A DNA stretch of 64,000 nt. It comes from Aporrectodea caliginosa (Eukaryota; Annelida; Clitellata; Crassiclitellata; Lumbricidae). The notes under the pieces are model-generated. The model was not told the DNA's origin. It worked only from the letters and a program-made list of their open reading frames with translations, and ran no database searches. Made by a program: the position numbers and the translations under genes. Location of the stretch: the NCBI GenBank assembly GCA_020284085.1, contig JACEVL010000150.1, positions 3,495,616 to 3,559,615 of the forward strand, written 5' to 3'. Positions 11,971 through 23,890 of the stretch are shown in pieces. How positions within the stretch are numbered: position 1 is the stretch's first letter; every line of letters begins with the position of its first letter.

Positions 11971-12175
11971 TGAGATGACAGTTACTGCCTTCTTGTGTTA
12001 CGCATAAGTGCTGCGACAATACGCACAATAACACGATTAGAACACGATGATAATATGAAAGCGCTGCAATAGAAGCGGAATAACAATAACAGAACGATAT
12101 AATGAACAATTGTATGCTCATGTCCGACTATTTATATAGCGTCCTTCAGGAATCTGACGAGAGCGATAAAGTAGG

Positions 12176-12178
12176 AGG

Positions 12179-12247
<69 letters not shown>

Positions 12248-12564
12248 CAGAGACAGAGACAGAGACAGAGACAGAGACAGAGACAGAGACAGAGACAGAG
12301 ACAGAGACAGAGACGGAGAGACGGAGAGACGGAGAGACGGAGAGACGGAGAGACAGAGACAGACAGAGACAGACAGAGACAGACAGAGACAGAGACAGAG
12401 GCAGAGACAGAGAGACACACAGAGACAGAGACAGAGACAGAGACAGAGACAGAGACAGAGAGACAGAGAGACGGAGAGACGGAGAGACAGAGAGACAGAG
12501 ACAGAGAGAGACAGAGACAGAGGCAGAGACAGAGACAGAGACAGAGACAGAGAAAGACACAGAC

Positions 12565-12629
<65 letters not shown>

Positions 12630-12700
12630 GAGAGAGACAGAGACAGAGACAGAGACAGAGACAGACAGAGACAGAGACAGAGAGACAGAGAAGAAAGAGG
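12176..12700. repeat. (GAGACA/GAGA)n compound array
   Basis: About 520 bp of GAGAGA, AGACAG and GGAGAC blocks with sharp block boundaries at about 12215, 12310 and 12565. The Arg/Glu/Asp and Ser/Leu/Val ORFs over it are artefacts. Confidence 0.95.
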
Positions 12701-13276
12701 AGAGACGGTTGTAACGGTTTCTCACTCAGAAAAGACCGAAAGGATTTCCCCCAGACCGCTACTAAAAATACGACGAATTCTCTCCTTTATTATGCTTCTT
12801 AAAGCTCAGCACGAGACATTCTGGAACCAGAAGGAACAAATTTCCGGCCAATAAACCCGATCGACGATGAGCCAGTTGCTGTACTCCAACGACCACCGTG
12901 TACACTATACGTCGTTTCCCAGTGTACACGTCGGCCACCAGCATTGGTCTGCTGCTTTTGTTAAGTAATTAGTTACTACGTAGAAAAATTAAATACCGCA
13001 AATAGTTGCTTCATAAAATAGTAATTAATTACTAGTTACAGTTACTTTTCCAAAGTGACTGCTTTTATTACTGTGTGGAAATATGGTAAAGTTGAAACTT
13101 GCTGTATCGGTCGTTTAACATTGGTGTATAGGCCTAATAGGCAGGTTGCAAAAAGAATATAAAGTATATTCAAAATAAGTTTAATAACAGATGACATTAA
13201 ATAATTATTATAGACCCTTAAACGTCGAGCGCTCGACTGAGCGACGCGCATCACACTTTTGGGACACGGTAGTCAA

Positions 13277-13465
13277 TACAATACAATACAATACAATACA
13301 ACTGATCTTTGATATCGCCCTTCTTACTAAGGTTGCCCCAGGCTCAGAAGTGCACACGCCTCGGCGGCGCAGAAGCAATTATATTGCAGAGCAATTGTGC
13401 GCGAAGGACTTGCGCAAGGTCCCTACGCGGACGGCTTGAGGTGGATTCGAACCTGCAACCCTCAA
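13277..13465 (-). mobile_element. SINE-3 copy with (AATAC)n tail, minus
   Basis: Read on the minus strand: GGTTCGAATCCACCTCAAGC, then GTAGGGACCTTGCGCAAG, then GATATCAAAGATCAGTTG and a (GTATT)n tail. Its body matches SINE-3 at 21567-21795 from GTAGGGACC onward; the 5' part of the head is lost. Confidence 0.75.
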
Positions 13466-14136
13466 TTTGGTTAGATCTTTTTACGTGGAGGATCCAGGGT
13501 TAGATCCAGTTCGTTTTTTTACAGAAATTTATTTTGTAATCACGTACGTAACTCCCAAGCGAGAGCGCCGGTTCTTTTGATTAATTGAAGCGGAAATTTT
13601 TTTCTCACAAACCCTAACGCAAACCGCCACCTTGCGAATAAATGGCGGGTCTACGTCAATCAGATATATATATATAATGGCGCTCTATTTGATCCATTTG
13701 TAGGCCTAACCTTTAAACTGGACCAATATAACTTACGAGAAAGGTAGCCTACCGTAATTAAAAACTGGAATTTATGCGTTTTGTAAATTTTGATGCAGCC
13801 CGGAGAAAAAATATATATTCATATATATATATATATATATATATATAGCCTATATTTAACATATTAAAAAATCATAAATTGAAAGTACGAAAGTTAAGGT
13901 TATCAGTTAGGCCTAGGCTACTTCTGTGTGTTACTTAAAAAGTAGCTATAGTTACAGCAATAGAACTACAGGTACCCAAAATAGTAGATAGTTACAGTAA
14001 CGCGTTACAAGAACAGTAGGCTATAGGGGCCTACTGAAGTAGCGCAAAAGACTGCTGGCCACCCAAGGCCACCAGACCCTTAATTTCCATTCAATAAAAC
14101 GAAGCCATATCCTTACGGGGATTTTTCGATCTGTCA
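13465..14136. other. Non-coding, TA-rich tract and GTTAC-rich repeat
   Basis: Contains a (TA)n tract at about 13817-13845 and a degenerate GTAACGCGTTAC / AAAAAGTAGCTATAG repeat around 13930-14030. No gene seen. Confidence 0.5.
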
Positions 14137-14493
14137 ATGACCACTAAACCGTGGCCCAGCTCGAGGCCATGGGGGCCACACAGGGGCAATCTGGCAACCG
14201 AAGTAGGCTTGTTTTACGCTGCTACACCCGTTTATCGTCTGTTCTTAAGTCGAAGAAAGTGGAATGACTGGCCGGAAGTGCCCTATAAATGGCGACTCTT
14301 TCCCGCCATATCGTATAAAGCAGACGACAGTGACGTTGCACAGAGCCACATGGTCGTCTGCGGCCTGCCAACTGATGTGTATGGAGATCATCGCATTGGG
14401 TGCAGTAAAGATTCTAGGATTATGATGATGCGCTTTAATGGCTCCATCTGCACGTTGCAATTAGATGAGGGGTTAGGCCTACGTCTGGGCTAA
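14137..14493 (+). pseudogene. Possible retroelement C-terminal Zn-knuckle relic
   Basis: The frame has VVCGLPTDVYGDHRIGCSKDS, reminiscent of the Cx(n)GDHxxxC zinc-binding tail seen downstream of reverse transcriptase in some LINEs. The rest is uninformative and no RT lies beside it. Could be chance. Confidence 0.25.
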
Positions 14494-14831
14494 AGACTTT
14501 GGGTCTCATGTGCGGTCATATATGAGATCTCCTCCACCTTTTCTCTACTTGCTCCAACAAACAACTATGACTAAAATACGATAAGTCTTATCTCGTATTT
14601 TCATCTCCTGAAAATAAAACTATACGCTCTAGATCTTATTCCTAACGCTCTCTTCTGAAGGAATGTTTTTATGTCTCTGTCCCTATTAGTACCACACCCG
14701 TCGTCAACCTTTGCTGAAGGCTGATATCCGCCAGTCTGTTTTAGGCCTAATCTCGCTTTCCAGCCATTTGCTTTTGTATTCAGTGATGGTTAGTAATATG
14801 GCGGAATTTGGAACAGGTTAGTGATAAAAAC

Positions 14832-15183
14832 CAGGGGCGGAGACTTAGGGGGGGACAGCGGGGACGGTCCCCCAAAACTTGAAGTGGGGGGGACGGAGCT
14901 GCTTATATCCCCCCCAATATTTCTGAAATATTTTATGAATATAATAATAATAGCTATGAGTGACAGCTGGTTCTTATCAGCACTCAAATAATAGAGCAAT
15001 TTTGTTCAGATGACAGCTTAAAATGCTACCATTACAGTGTGGAAATTCAAAAAAATTTAAATAGGGGAGGGGCACATCCCCCTCCCCAAACCCCTCCCTC
15101 TGCTCGGCGCTTCGCGCCTCGCCGATCGTCCTTCGGCCGATCCGCCGGTCCCCCCCAAACCCAAGACCAAGTCTCCGCCTATG
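14832..15183. mobile_element. hAT-type miniature element, 352 bp
   Basis: Inverted ends CAGGGGCGGAGACTT and CATAGGCGGAGACTT. A perfect 8-bp duplication ATAAAAAC lies at 14824-14831 and 15184-15191. The interior has G-run/C-run complementarity and two small GC hairpins around 15103-15150. No coding capacity. Confidence 0.9.
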
Positions 15184-15191
15184 ATAAAAAC

Positions 15192-16050
15192 CATCCTATT
15201 TAAAATTTAAATAGTCTAATATTGAAACCGCACAGTTTTATAGTTTAATTGTTCCGTTCGCTTAGTTTTCGTCTAACATTTTCATATTTTATTTCATATT
15301 TTAATTTAATACAACACGCATTTCTGTCTACTGAATGACTGCTCACTTATGCCCAAGGACTCCTTACGGCCGCACGATCGTCAGTGTTTTTCGCGCGATA
15401 TCATTAAAGTAGTGCGGAACCTACGTTCAGTGTAGTAGGCATAACATAACATAACGCAACGTGAAAGTTGGTTGACCAAAGTCTGTGGAGTGCTTCATCA
15501 AACGTAACATGATTATTGAGGCGATGCGTACACTCGACATGTAACGATACGGTGTGGTGTGGTGCAGAGTGGTGAGTGATAAATTCAGTGCATTGGTTTT
15601 CTGGTCAATGGTCATACAGAGTGCATACAAGTCAATGTCCGGGTTGAGACAGGTTACGAAATATATATCTACGGGCGAGAGGGCATCCAGAGAAAAGCCT
15701 AATCACTGCGATCCCAGTGACAGCTGCAATAATCACTGTCTGGCCGGAGCTGTCTCCGCTGGTCAGGCAGAGTTCGGCCAAAACCCTTTTTTAGACTGCG
15801 AGAAGGTCTGTGTCCCTACAGTGGGAAGATAAGAGACTTAGCGAACACGGGGCGCAGACGATAAACAGGTCTGCATAAACAATGGGTAACGTTGCGGATG
15901 TTTATCTCGAGGGTACCGTGACTACTACCGTCGGAAAAACAGGTCTGTCTCATTTCCGAGAATGTCAAAGAGGTCGTTTGGAGCTCGGAGATGGACACAT
16001 TAAACAGGTCTGGGTGGAAATAGCGAAGGTTACGTCAGCAGCAGTGTTCT
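15192..16050. other. No gene recognised
   Basis: Mixed AT-rich sequence. Short ORFs lack motifs, and no repeats beyond local TAACATAACATAACG duplications (15440-15460) are visible. Confidence 0.4.
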
Positions 16051-16054
16051 TTTA

Positions 16055-16290
16055 GTTCAGAAAACGATTTTTATTTTAGTTTTTATTTAGTTCAGTATCA
16101 ATCATTTCAGTTCAGGTGTAGTTTTAGTTTTATTTCTGATAATGATATTAGTTTTACTTTAGTCTTTATTCATAAAGTCATTTTAGTTTTCGTTTTAGTT
16201 AACAATTTCTCTCTAGTTCTCTTTTTTCTTTTCGTGAACGATTGTCTAATCTACTTCGTTCTCGTTTTAGTTTCGTTCAAGAAAATGACA
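16055..16290. repeat. TTTTAGTTTTCGTTTTAGTT-type degenerate repeat
   Basis: Dense TTTTAGTT / GTTTTAG blocks. The same vocabulary recurs (either strand) at 30413-30450, 41085-41165, 43060-43135 and 49950-50060, so this is a dispersed family rather than a local microsatellite. Confidence 0.6.
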
Positions 16291-16332
16291 CTGTTCAGCA
16301 CTTTTCTTATCTTCAACATTCTTCGTTTTAGG

Positions 16333-16800
16333 CTATTCACCATCCCTCCATTTGATTCCGGCCTCGGTGTTATTAAGGCTGAGTGACAGTACTGCTACTA
16401 AAACTAGGTTAAATAGGAATGGGTATAAGATACATCCTTGTCGCACTCCCGTTTTTGTGTTAATGTATTTTGTGATCTTTTTATCTACTTGTATGGCACT
16501 TGATGATTTTCGATAGGGCCTAATTCCCTTGTACAAGTTTGCTCAGTTGCATCGCTCTCCACATTCCATCATGCCATATGCTGTCGAATGCTTTTGAAGT
16601 CTATGAAGTTGATGAAGACCTTCTGGCTGTCTTCTGCGCTTTTTGCAGGTATCTGCCTCGCGATGAAGAGCTGATCAACTGTGCATCTTCCTGGCCTGAA
16701 CCCGGCTTGCTCTTCTCCAAGCGCTCTTTCAACATACTGCTTCATTCTGCTTTGTATCATTTTGGTGACATTTTTTCCTGTAATGCTCTGTAGGTTTAGG
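16333..16800 (-). pseudogene. LINE reverse transcriptase relic, minus
   Basis: Two minus-strand frames carry GEEQAGFRPGRCTVDQLF and GVRQGCILYPFLFN, reverse transcriptase blocks 2a and 4, in the right order but in different frames with the catalytic block between them lost. The style fits RTE/L1-like elements. Confidence 0.8.
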
Positions 16801-17339
16801 CTAATGCCTCTGTAATGTTTGCAGTCTTGCGGCTCTCCTCTTCTTTTGTATATGGGTACCTCACAAGGGCGCCAAGAACCTCACAAAGCTTTCCTATTTC
16901 TTTATATCTGTTAATAATATTTCCTTTTGCTCGGCTCAATGTGTACATCCGCAATGCTATAAAAGGGACTAATCAAATTCCAGTTGATGTATCATCGTAT
17001 CGTTGCCAACACGAATTAGTAATTCCCCACCAGGTGCAGTTTATCTGAGTCAATGTCATCGGCCACTCGTAGGCACGCCTTTTCGTTCTCTGGAATGACC
17101 TTTGTCGACCAGTCTTTTCCTGCGTCCGCGGCCAGCTACTGGAAAGAATTCTGCCCTGTCAGGACTCAGGGACAGACGAATAACATTCGTCGACTCTTCG
17201 CTGCCCAGCATCGCGGCCTGGGCGGCCAATACATTTTCGTCGGCAGCGGATAGGGTGCTGGGCGGCGCGGTTGGGCTAATGATGCATAAGAACCCGTTAT
17301 CATTATTATCATTTTTGCTAGCAAGATCCATCGATCATA

Positions 17340-17715
17340 GAAATTGCATGTGGCGATCAGAGACAAGAGAAAGGAAGACAGAAGGAGAGAAAGGCAGAGA
17401 TGCAGAGTGAGAGCAAGAGATGAAGACCGAGAGACAGAGGCAAAGGCAAACAGACAGAAAGACTGGGTAAAGCGAGACACAGGCACATGGAGAGAGTTAG
17501 AGAAAGAACGTCTGAAAACTGTAAACAGATAGAAACAGACAGAGTGAGCGAGACAGACAGGCATAAGGAATGAAGCAGTTACAGAGGACAACACATGGAC
17601 ATCCACAAAAACAGCAGAAGTCATGCAGAGCCAGACAGAGATCAAACGAAGGACAAACGGACCGAGAGACTACCACACGAGCATAAGCAGGCACAGACAG
17701 ACAGACAGACAGACC
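17340..17715. repeat. Degenerate GACAGA-rich tract
   Basis: Interspersed AGACAGA, GAGAGA and GGCAAACAGACAG units ending in (ACAG)n at 17694-17713. A LINE-1-tail remnant TTATATAGCGCG follows at about 17744. Confidence 0.7.
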
Positions 17716-18331
17716 ACCAACCGGACTTACTTAATCCGTCTAAATTATATAGCGCGTTTTTGTATATGGCAAGTCAAAAGAAATAAAGCGAGTCAGAAGA
17801 CCATTTGATGTATTGTGCGGCCTCTGATACTAACAAATGCCGCGCCACTAATTTACTTCGGGTCAAGAAATCCCAGAAAACGCCCTTCATCATTAATCTA
17901 TAAATTACATGGAATCGGACAAGAGAGTGTCCTCCAATTGCCTTTTAAGCGCAATGCACGCATCACGTGCCATGTATAATAAGCATCATACAAGAGTCAC
18001 GTAGTCCGTCATATATATAGCCTACTTGTCACGTAACGCTTGTTATCATGAAGGCAAAAGCGCAAACGACACTGTGCATAGGCTAACTAAGAATGGCGTG
18101 GATTTTAATAATACAAACGAACAGAAATGTCACGAGGTCGGGAAATGGATTCTTTGTTACGCTAACTAGACTCATTTCGTTTCGGTAGGTGGCTCTGCTA
18201 TCCTATACGTTACGTAGGCATATTATACTCATTCGTTTCGGTAGGTGGCGTTGCTATCAGTCCCTCAGGGCCGCTATGAAGGTCATAATAAACTAGACTC
18301 GTTTAATTTCAGTAGGTGGCACTGCTATCTA

Positions 18332-18410
18332 TTGTCGTGCTGTCCAAAGTGCGGCCCGCGGGTGTGCGGCCCGCGGGTGTGCGGCCCGCGATGGGATTTT
18401 AACCGTCTTA
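18332..18410. mobile_element. hAT (Charlie-like) terminal fragment
   Basis: GTGCTGTCCAAAGTGCGGCC followed by three GCGGCCCGCG(GGTGT) units, a layout familiar from hAT termini. No opposite end could be identified. Confidence 0.45.
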
Positions 18411-18436
18411 GGACAGGCAAACATCTAGTTATTATA

Positions 18437-18492
18437 ATTACTACTACTACTACTACTACTACTACTAATCCTACTACTACTACTACTAGGCA

Positions 18493-18579
<87 letters not shown>

Positions 18580-18607
18580 CTACTCACTACTACTACTACT
18601 ACTACTA

Positions 18608-18668
<61 letters not shown>

Positions 18669-18748
18669 CTACTAATAATAATAATAACACACACACACAC
18701 ATACATATTAATAATAATATTAACATAATAATAATAATAATAATAATA

Positions 18749-18802
<54 letters not shown>
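18437..18802. repeat. (TAC)n then (TAA/TTA)n array
   Basis: About 220 bp of ACT/TAC repeats, an ACACACAC patch, then AAT repeats that switch to ATT at about 18750, making a self-complementary (AAT)n(ATT)n hairpin. Confidence 0.95.
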
Positions 18803-18804
18803 TA

Positions 18805-19130
18805 TTAGCAGCTAGCAGAAACCCGTCTAATGAGACACCAGCAGAAACTGGCGTCATTATAGCCAAAAACTAGTAGAAACTCACCTCATTAGGCCAAAGT
18901 CTATAGCCACAATGCGCCTAGCAGAAACTGGTCTTATTTAGGCAGAAATTGGCAGAAACTGCAACAAGAAGATGGCAGAAATTCGCTTTGTAGGCCTATA
19001 GCTCTAACAAGCAGACGTTCACCTCATGTAGGCCTAACTATTAATTGGTAGAAACCCACCTCATAATAGCAAAACCCTAGCCGAAATTCGCCGCATGTAA
19101 CTAGAAACTAGCAGAAACTCGCTATTATTA
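18805..19130. repeat. Degenerate GCAGAAACT repeat
   Basis: At least nine irregularly spaced AGCAGAAAC or GGCAGAAA units, mostly followed by T-G/C-ATT-like strings. A loose minisatellite with 25-45 bp spacing. Confidence 0.6.
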
Positions 19131-19384
19131 TTATTATTATTAAAAAAATTTTAACGCGCGCAAATTCACACAGAAATGCGAATCGCAAACGCGGTTAGTA
19201 TAGTAGTCAGTCGCCAGGTGAAGAGCTGTTAGATATCTAGATGTTAATTATGGTAGGCGGTTCCTTTCCGTAGGGGGCAGCAACATGGAATACAAAAGAG
19301 ACCACGACTGTGCTACATGTACATCTCAGAATGGCAGCCTGCGGGGAGCGGTATTATGCATAGGGAGATAATTCAGCGCTCGTG

Positions 19385-19775
19385 AATAGGCTGGTGCCCT
19401 GCGCTTGGCTTTCGAGTGGCGCTTTAGAAGTTTGGAGATTACGATTACGATTACGATAATAGTGGTTGAAAGTAGGTGGGAGTGCTCGTTGTGAGGGTTT
19501 TCATATAGGTAAGACAAGCCAGTGTAAATCTTATTCTGAATTCTGCAGGAAGCCAATGCAGCTGACCGAACAGAATCAATGAGTTTGAATGAGAAGACAC
19601 GCGCAGAACCACGCGAGCCAGACTTCCAGATCTGATATGCCTGAAAACAGAGTTGGAACATAAACAAACACAGCGTTGAAGCGAGAGCAGATATGAGGCC
19701 TACCTCAACCGTCGAACTGAACGCTATGGTCTGTAACATTTCCTTGGTAAGAGCGGACCTTTCTGTATACCAGTA
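19385..19775 (-). pseudogene. LINE-2 3' fragment, minus
   Basis: On the minus strand SALTKEMLQTIAF and LHWLP-type sequence align with SALTKNMSQTITC and ELHWLPVEFRIK of the LINE at 27255-28930. It is followed by a tail (19385-19450) also present at 25802-25880. Frameshifted and 5'-truncated. Confidence 0.75.
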
Positions 19776-19876
19776 GGCTACTTAAATATACTTCGTTGGG
19801 GGGTAAATAACTTGGAGTGATGTCATTGGGGCTTCTTAACCAATTACAAAAGAGTACGCATGCCCATCTTCGTTAA

Positions 19877-20784
19877 CCCTAGGGCTACCAAGCTTTTTTT
19901 GTAACACTGGCTACCAAGGGGGGGTGGTTACCACCCCCCTGGATTTCGTGTTTGGTTTTACATATCATAACTTGTAATATAGCATTGGATTCAGCATTCA
20001 TTTCTGCACAGAATGGTGTATTTAGTTGTACATTATGTGAATGCACCTCGAAATTACATCACTTTTAACAACGGAACCCATTAATTAGCAATATTGTATA
20101 TTATTGCGTACATTTTGTACTTTTTGGATAAACAAATATAAGATTATGTGTGTTTTGAAACTAATCTATGTATAAAAGATACACAAAATCATCCCTACAC
20201 ATGTTTATATAGTATAAATGTACATCCATACATATATATCCATACATATATATATCGATGATCACTTCCGGTATTCAAAAGACAAAGATGTAGGTATGCA
20301 AATGAAGCCCTTCATTCCCTCTAAAGAATGGTATCTTTGTTTCTCTTCCAGGAAGACAAATGAATACGCTACAGACAAAAAACTAAGGGGGGAGTCCTTC
20401 CATTCAGCCATTTTTCACGCATATTACGCGTATTATTATTTATTTTGAGCACTTCCGGTTGTCTCAGGTCAACTCAGTGACCATAGAAATGTAGCCCCAC
20501 ATTCCCTCTATAGAATGGTATAATTTGTGTCTCTTAATATTAAATGACGGATAAGATATAGTCGAAAATCTAGGGGTGGTATCCACCCCCTCTGGTACCT
20601 CGGGTATATTGGGTATAACTTTTGAACGGTGTGAGATATCATCTCACATTTTACCTCAAAACGTGTGTAAATGAACCCCCTACAGCTACCTAAAAGGTCA
20701 AAATTTTATTCCATACGGAAATAGTTTGAGATGAAAAAAACCTAGGGAGGGTGGCAACCACCCCCCCCCTTGGTAGCCCGAGGG
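19877..20784. mobile_element. TTAA-flanked TIR element, about 0.9 kb
   Basis: Inverted CCCTAGGGCTACCAAG and CCCTCGGGCTACCAAG ends each abut TTAA (19873-19876, 20785-20788), as in piggyBac or Kolobok elements. Similarity between the flanks continues outside TTAA (GCATGCCCATCTT versus GCATACCCATCTT inverted), so the true termini may be farther out, about 19848-20822. The interior has two degenerate ~190-bp direct repeats (CACTTCCGGT...CATTCCCTCTA, about 20265 and 20450). No transposase. Confidence 0.7.
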
Positions 20785-20829
20785 TTAACAAAGATGGGTA
20801 TGCATGGAGTCCTTTGTGCCATAATGTAT

Positions 20830-21560
20830 CTAAATGCACCGCAAATTCGCTTTAAAGCAGCTAATAATAAGATGGCAACAAGATGACACAAATAAAGTGA
20901 GCGTTCAACATCCTTCGAAAGCCCTCCAGCAATTTTAAGGATGCCGCAGAGCAATAGGCAACGCGCAGTTTATTCTTCCTCGACAACTTCATCACTTCCG
21001 AACCAGATACGGCGAACGTCCTTGCTCAAGACACTGTCCATACTACCTGTTGTAACTCGTAATGTGGTAATTCGTATTGTAGTCGCTTATAACACATGTA
21101 GGCTATAATTATGTGTTATAATTGTTTTTCGTGTAATTCGGGTCTTGATTGGAGAACTGAATTTTGAGAATTATGAATTGAGTGTGGAGTCTGCTGAAGC
21201 TGACACTAAGAAACCCAGTTGTAGAGCTGCTCAATTCAATCAGCCACAAGGTCGGCCTAACTGCTGCTGGTGGTGCCTGATTCTCAGAAGAGCCGAGCTG
21301 ACACATTTGGTGTCTGGGCTGGTTCCAGATTCATAAGACGCAAAAATATTAAGTTAGACCACGTGGAAGACTGCTTATCATAATTATACTAGCTTAATAG
21401 CATGCAGGACAGGGACTCGGCTGAAGAAGTCTGAATTAACGGTTGGCGTCAGTCGTTTTGTTACAAGCAGACGAATAATTGGCTAAAGGGCGTCACTGGT
21501 GATTCTCCAGCTTCAGGAAATCCGTCGGAGATGTTAGACGTTCTGCTTGAGGGACGTTTT
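20830..21560. other. No gene recognised
   Basis: No convincing coding, TIR or SINE structure. The short ORFs on both strands are low-information. Confidence 0.4.
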
Positions 21561-21566
21561 CAGTGT

Positions 21567-21795
21567 GGCACGGTGGCCGAATGGTTAGAGCGGTTGACCT
21601 GTAACGCCGAGAGTACGGGTTCGACCCTCGTCCGGGGTGGTTTAACTGTGTAGGGACCCTGAGCAAGTCCTTCGCGCACAATTTCTCTGCAATATAATTG
21701 CTTCTGCGCCGCCGAGGCGTGTGCACTTCTGAGCTTGGGGCCACCTTAGGAAGACGGGCGATATCAAAGGCAGTTGTATTCAATCAATCAATCAA
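21567..21795 (+). mobile_element. SINE-3 (tRNA-derived), full copy
   Basis: Head GTGGCCGAATGGTTAGAGCG (A-box) with GGGTTCGACCC (B-box), then GTAGGGACCCTGAGCAAGTC and a 3' end GATATCAAAGGCAGTTGTAT with an (AATC)n tail. It directly abuts a minus-strand LINE-1 3' end at 21797. Confidence 0.85.
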
Positions 21796-21796
21796 T

Positions 21797-22375
21797 CATA
21801 GAATTTATATAGCGCCTCTTCAAGGGGCTCTACTCAGAAGCGCTCCCGAGCCAGGCCTGATCATAGAGGAAAGTCTTTAATAGAGCGTAAAAGGAAGTCG
21901 AGTGAACACTAGGAGAAAGACGAAGGAAAGATGGCAGGTCATTCCAGGCTGTTGGGCCAACAACAGAGAATGCTCGGCGCTGCATAGTAGCAGTGCGGGC
22001 AAATGGAATCAAAAAGTCACCCCGAGAAGAGGAACGGAGGGCTGAGCGACCAGTAAGAGAGGAAGAGAGTTAGAGAGAGCAAAGGTGGAACATAAATAGC
22101 GAGGAGCTGTACCCAAGACGCTTTGCCAAACGAGAGAGCAGAGCCGATACAGTATACGCTGCCGGAGGGGAAGCCATGGTGAAGAGTATGATGTATGTAG
22201 GAAGATACGCTACCATAGCGAGGTATGCGACCAACAAGGCGCGCCGCAGACCGAAAGACCCTCTCAAGGGAGGACAAGTGGACTTGAGGAAGACCAGTTT
22301 AGAGAGAAGAGCAATAGTCTAGACCAGTGTAGAGAGAAGAGCAATAGTCTAGACGATTGTATTGTATATTGTTAA
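21797..22375 (-). pseudogene. LINE-1 3' fragment, minus
   Basis: Minus-strand RVFRSAARLVGRIPRYGSVS and, in another frame, RAFSVVGPTAWNDLPS match the conserved C-terminal region of LINE-1 copies at 31700 and 33707. It ends in GAGCGC...GAGGCGCTATATAAA. 5'-truncated and frameshifted. Confidence 0.85.
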
Positions 22376-22644
22376 ACGAAGTGAACTGATCTGTTTCTGT
22401 CGAACAATTTTGGTCTGCTTAGTTTGTCAATTGTTCATAACTTGAGTAATGCAATTATACTGCAAGGTGAAATTGATAAATCGATGTCGATAATCGTACA
22501 TGAACAATGATTAGGAAAGCAAGACAGGCCTAAAACGAATTGGTCCAACTGGGTGTCGATTTGCATCTCGATGAAAGTGGTCTGAACCGAATCAACTAAA
22601 GAGTTGATGACTTCTGGTATGCAAGATAACTTGATGAAATTTTT

Positions 22645-22905
22645 TATGGGGCTCGATAGCGCATTGGATAACATCTGGCGTAGAGAGCGAGAGGTACCGA
22701 GTTCGAGCCCCGTAGGAGAGACATGCTTTGTAGGCTGCTATTAGCGCCGTGTATTGCAGGCTGTCTGTTCTGTTAGTTACTGTAATTAAGATTTATGTCT
22801 TCTGTCATTTGCGCTCTTGTGAATTGTTTCAACTGCATAACAACTGCATAACTGTAAACTGTACCGGTTGCGATGTGTCAACCGGATTGTTTCAATAAAG
22901 GAAGA

Positions 22906-22979
<74 letters not shown>
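22645..22979 (+). mobile_element. SINE-4 copy with long (ATT)n tail
   Basis: GCTCGATAGCGCATTGGATA and GAGTTCGAGCCCCG (A/B boxes), the same body as 5135-5388, then about 70 bp of ATT. AACCGAATCAACTAAAGAGT precedes it at 22585 and is repeated directly after the tail at 22981, which marks a target-site or flanking duplication of about 60 bp. Confidence 0.85.
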
Positions 22980-22989
22980 GAACCGAATC

Positions 22990-23690
22990 AACTAAAGAGT
23001 TGATGACTTCTGGTATGCAAGATAACTTGATGAAGGAATGTATAATATAATTGTAATCTGGTAAACGTAAGTATTAGAAATGGTGGAATTTAATTATCGA
23101 ATAGTGACACTGATGCACTGTTTTTTGGCTGTATTGCTGATTAGGTTAATAATCACAATATTAACAACAAAAATAATAATACTATACTATTATTATTAGA
23201 TTAATAGTTTAATAATAATAACTGTACATCACAGTTACACAATGTGTGCATGCAAATGAATTTCTACTCAAGTCTACTGCAGAATACCAGAACGAGCTAA
23301 CCAAAATGTACAATCACTGATCGTTGAATTTGCATAATTTATGTACACGTCACACCCAAAAGAGATTGCCTCTGTATAACAAATAATGAAATGCCGCTGT
23401 ATATTTCTCTAGCGCAGTTCTCACGCCACTGCACGGGTTTTTTTAAATGACACAAGAAGAAACCAAAAGTCATACTCTCTAGCAGACATCGAACTTGAAA
23501 CCTGCAATAATTAAATGCCTACGAAATAAGTAAGTATGTAAGTCACACTGAATTAACAGAATAAGCGTCCGAACGTGTCACGTACAATAATCAGAAGAGC
23601 ACCAAATGTCGGAGAGCGAGTATTATTCGTAAAATCCTTTTTGCAGGCGAGAGATCGAAAGCGATAATTCCACCGGGCTGCCGTTGTTCC
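22990..23690. other. AT-rich non-coding stretch
   Basis: Nothing beyond short AT-rich strings (AATAATA/TTATTAG around 23160-23225). No gene seen. Confidence 0.4.
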
Positions 23691-23699
23691 GTTCACGGG

Positions 23700-23890
23700 A
23701 CGTACATGGACAATGACGTCACGTCCGAGACGCGTCGCCATGGCAACGATTGTATTGATGAGACACTTCGCCATACATAAACCATTACGAGGGAAGAAGC
23801 GTCGTCCGTCATAGCAACCGTTACACGGATGACGTCACGTCAGACGCGTCGCCATAACTATCATTGTGAAAGTGACGTCACGTTGAAGAA
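23700..23890. promoter_or_regulatory. Cluster of three CRE-like TGACGTCA sites
   Basis: TGACGTCAC occurs at about 23714, 23830 and 23872. Two copies belong to a larger duplicated unit, GACGTCACGTC...GACGCGTCGCCAT. Full palindromic CREB/ATF sites at this density are rare by chance. The nicotinic-receptor exon lies 0.4 kb downstream, but that is a 3' exon, so the target gene is unclear. Confidence 0.5.

Noticed and set aside
12102..12725. Arg/Glu- and Ser/Leu-rich ORFs
   Set aside because: Translation of GAGACA microsatellite in all frames; same for 62683-63291.
17053..17331. CR1-like LINE fragment on plus (RRHAFSFSGM / SLWNDLC-like)
   Set aside because: A single short motif split over two frames; too weak without further aligned blocks.
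21567..21640. tRNA gene (also at 5135, 22645, 36980, 38106, 30990)
   Set aside because: A and B boxes are present but the acceptor stem does not close, and each is followed by a repeated non-tRNA body and a simple-repeat tail; they are SINE heads.
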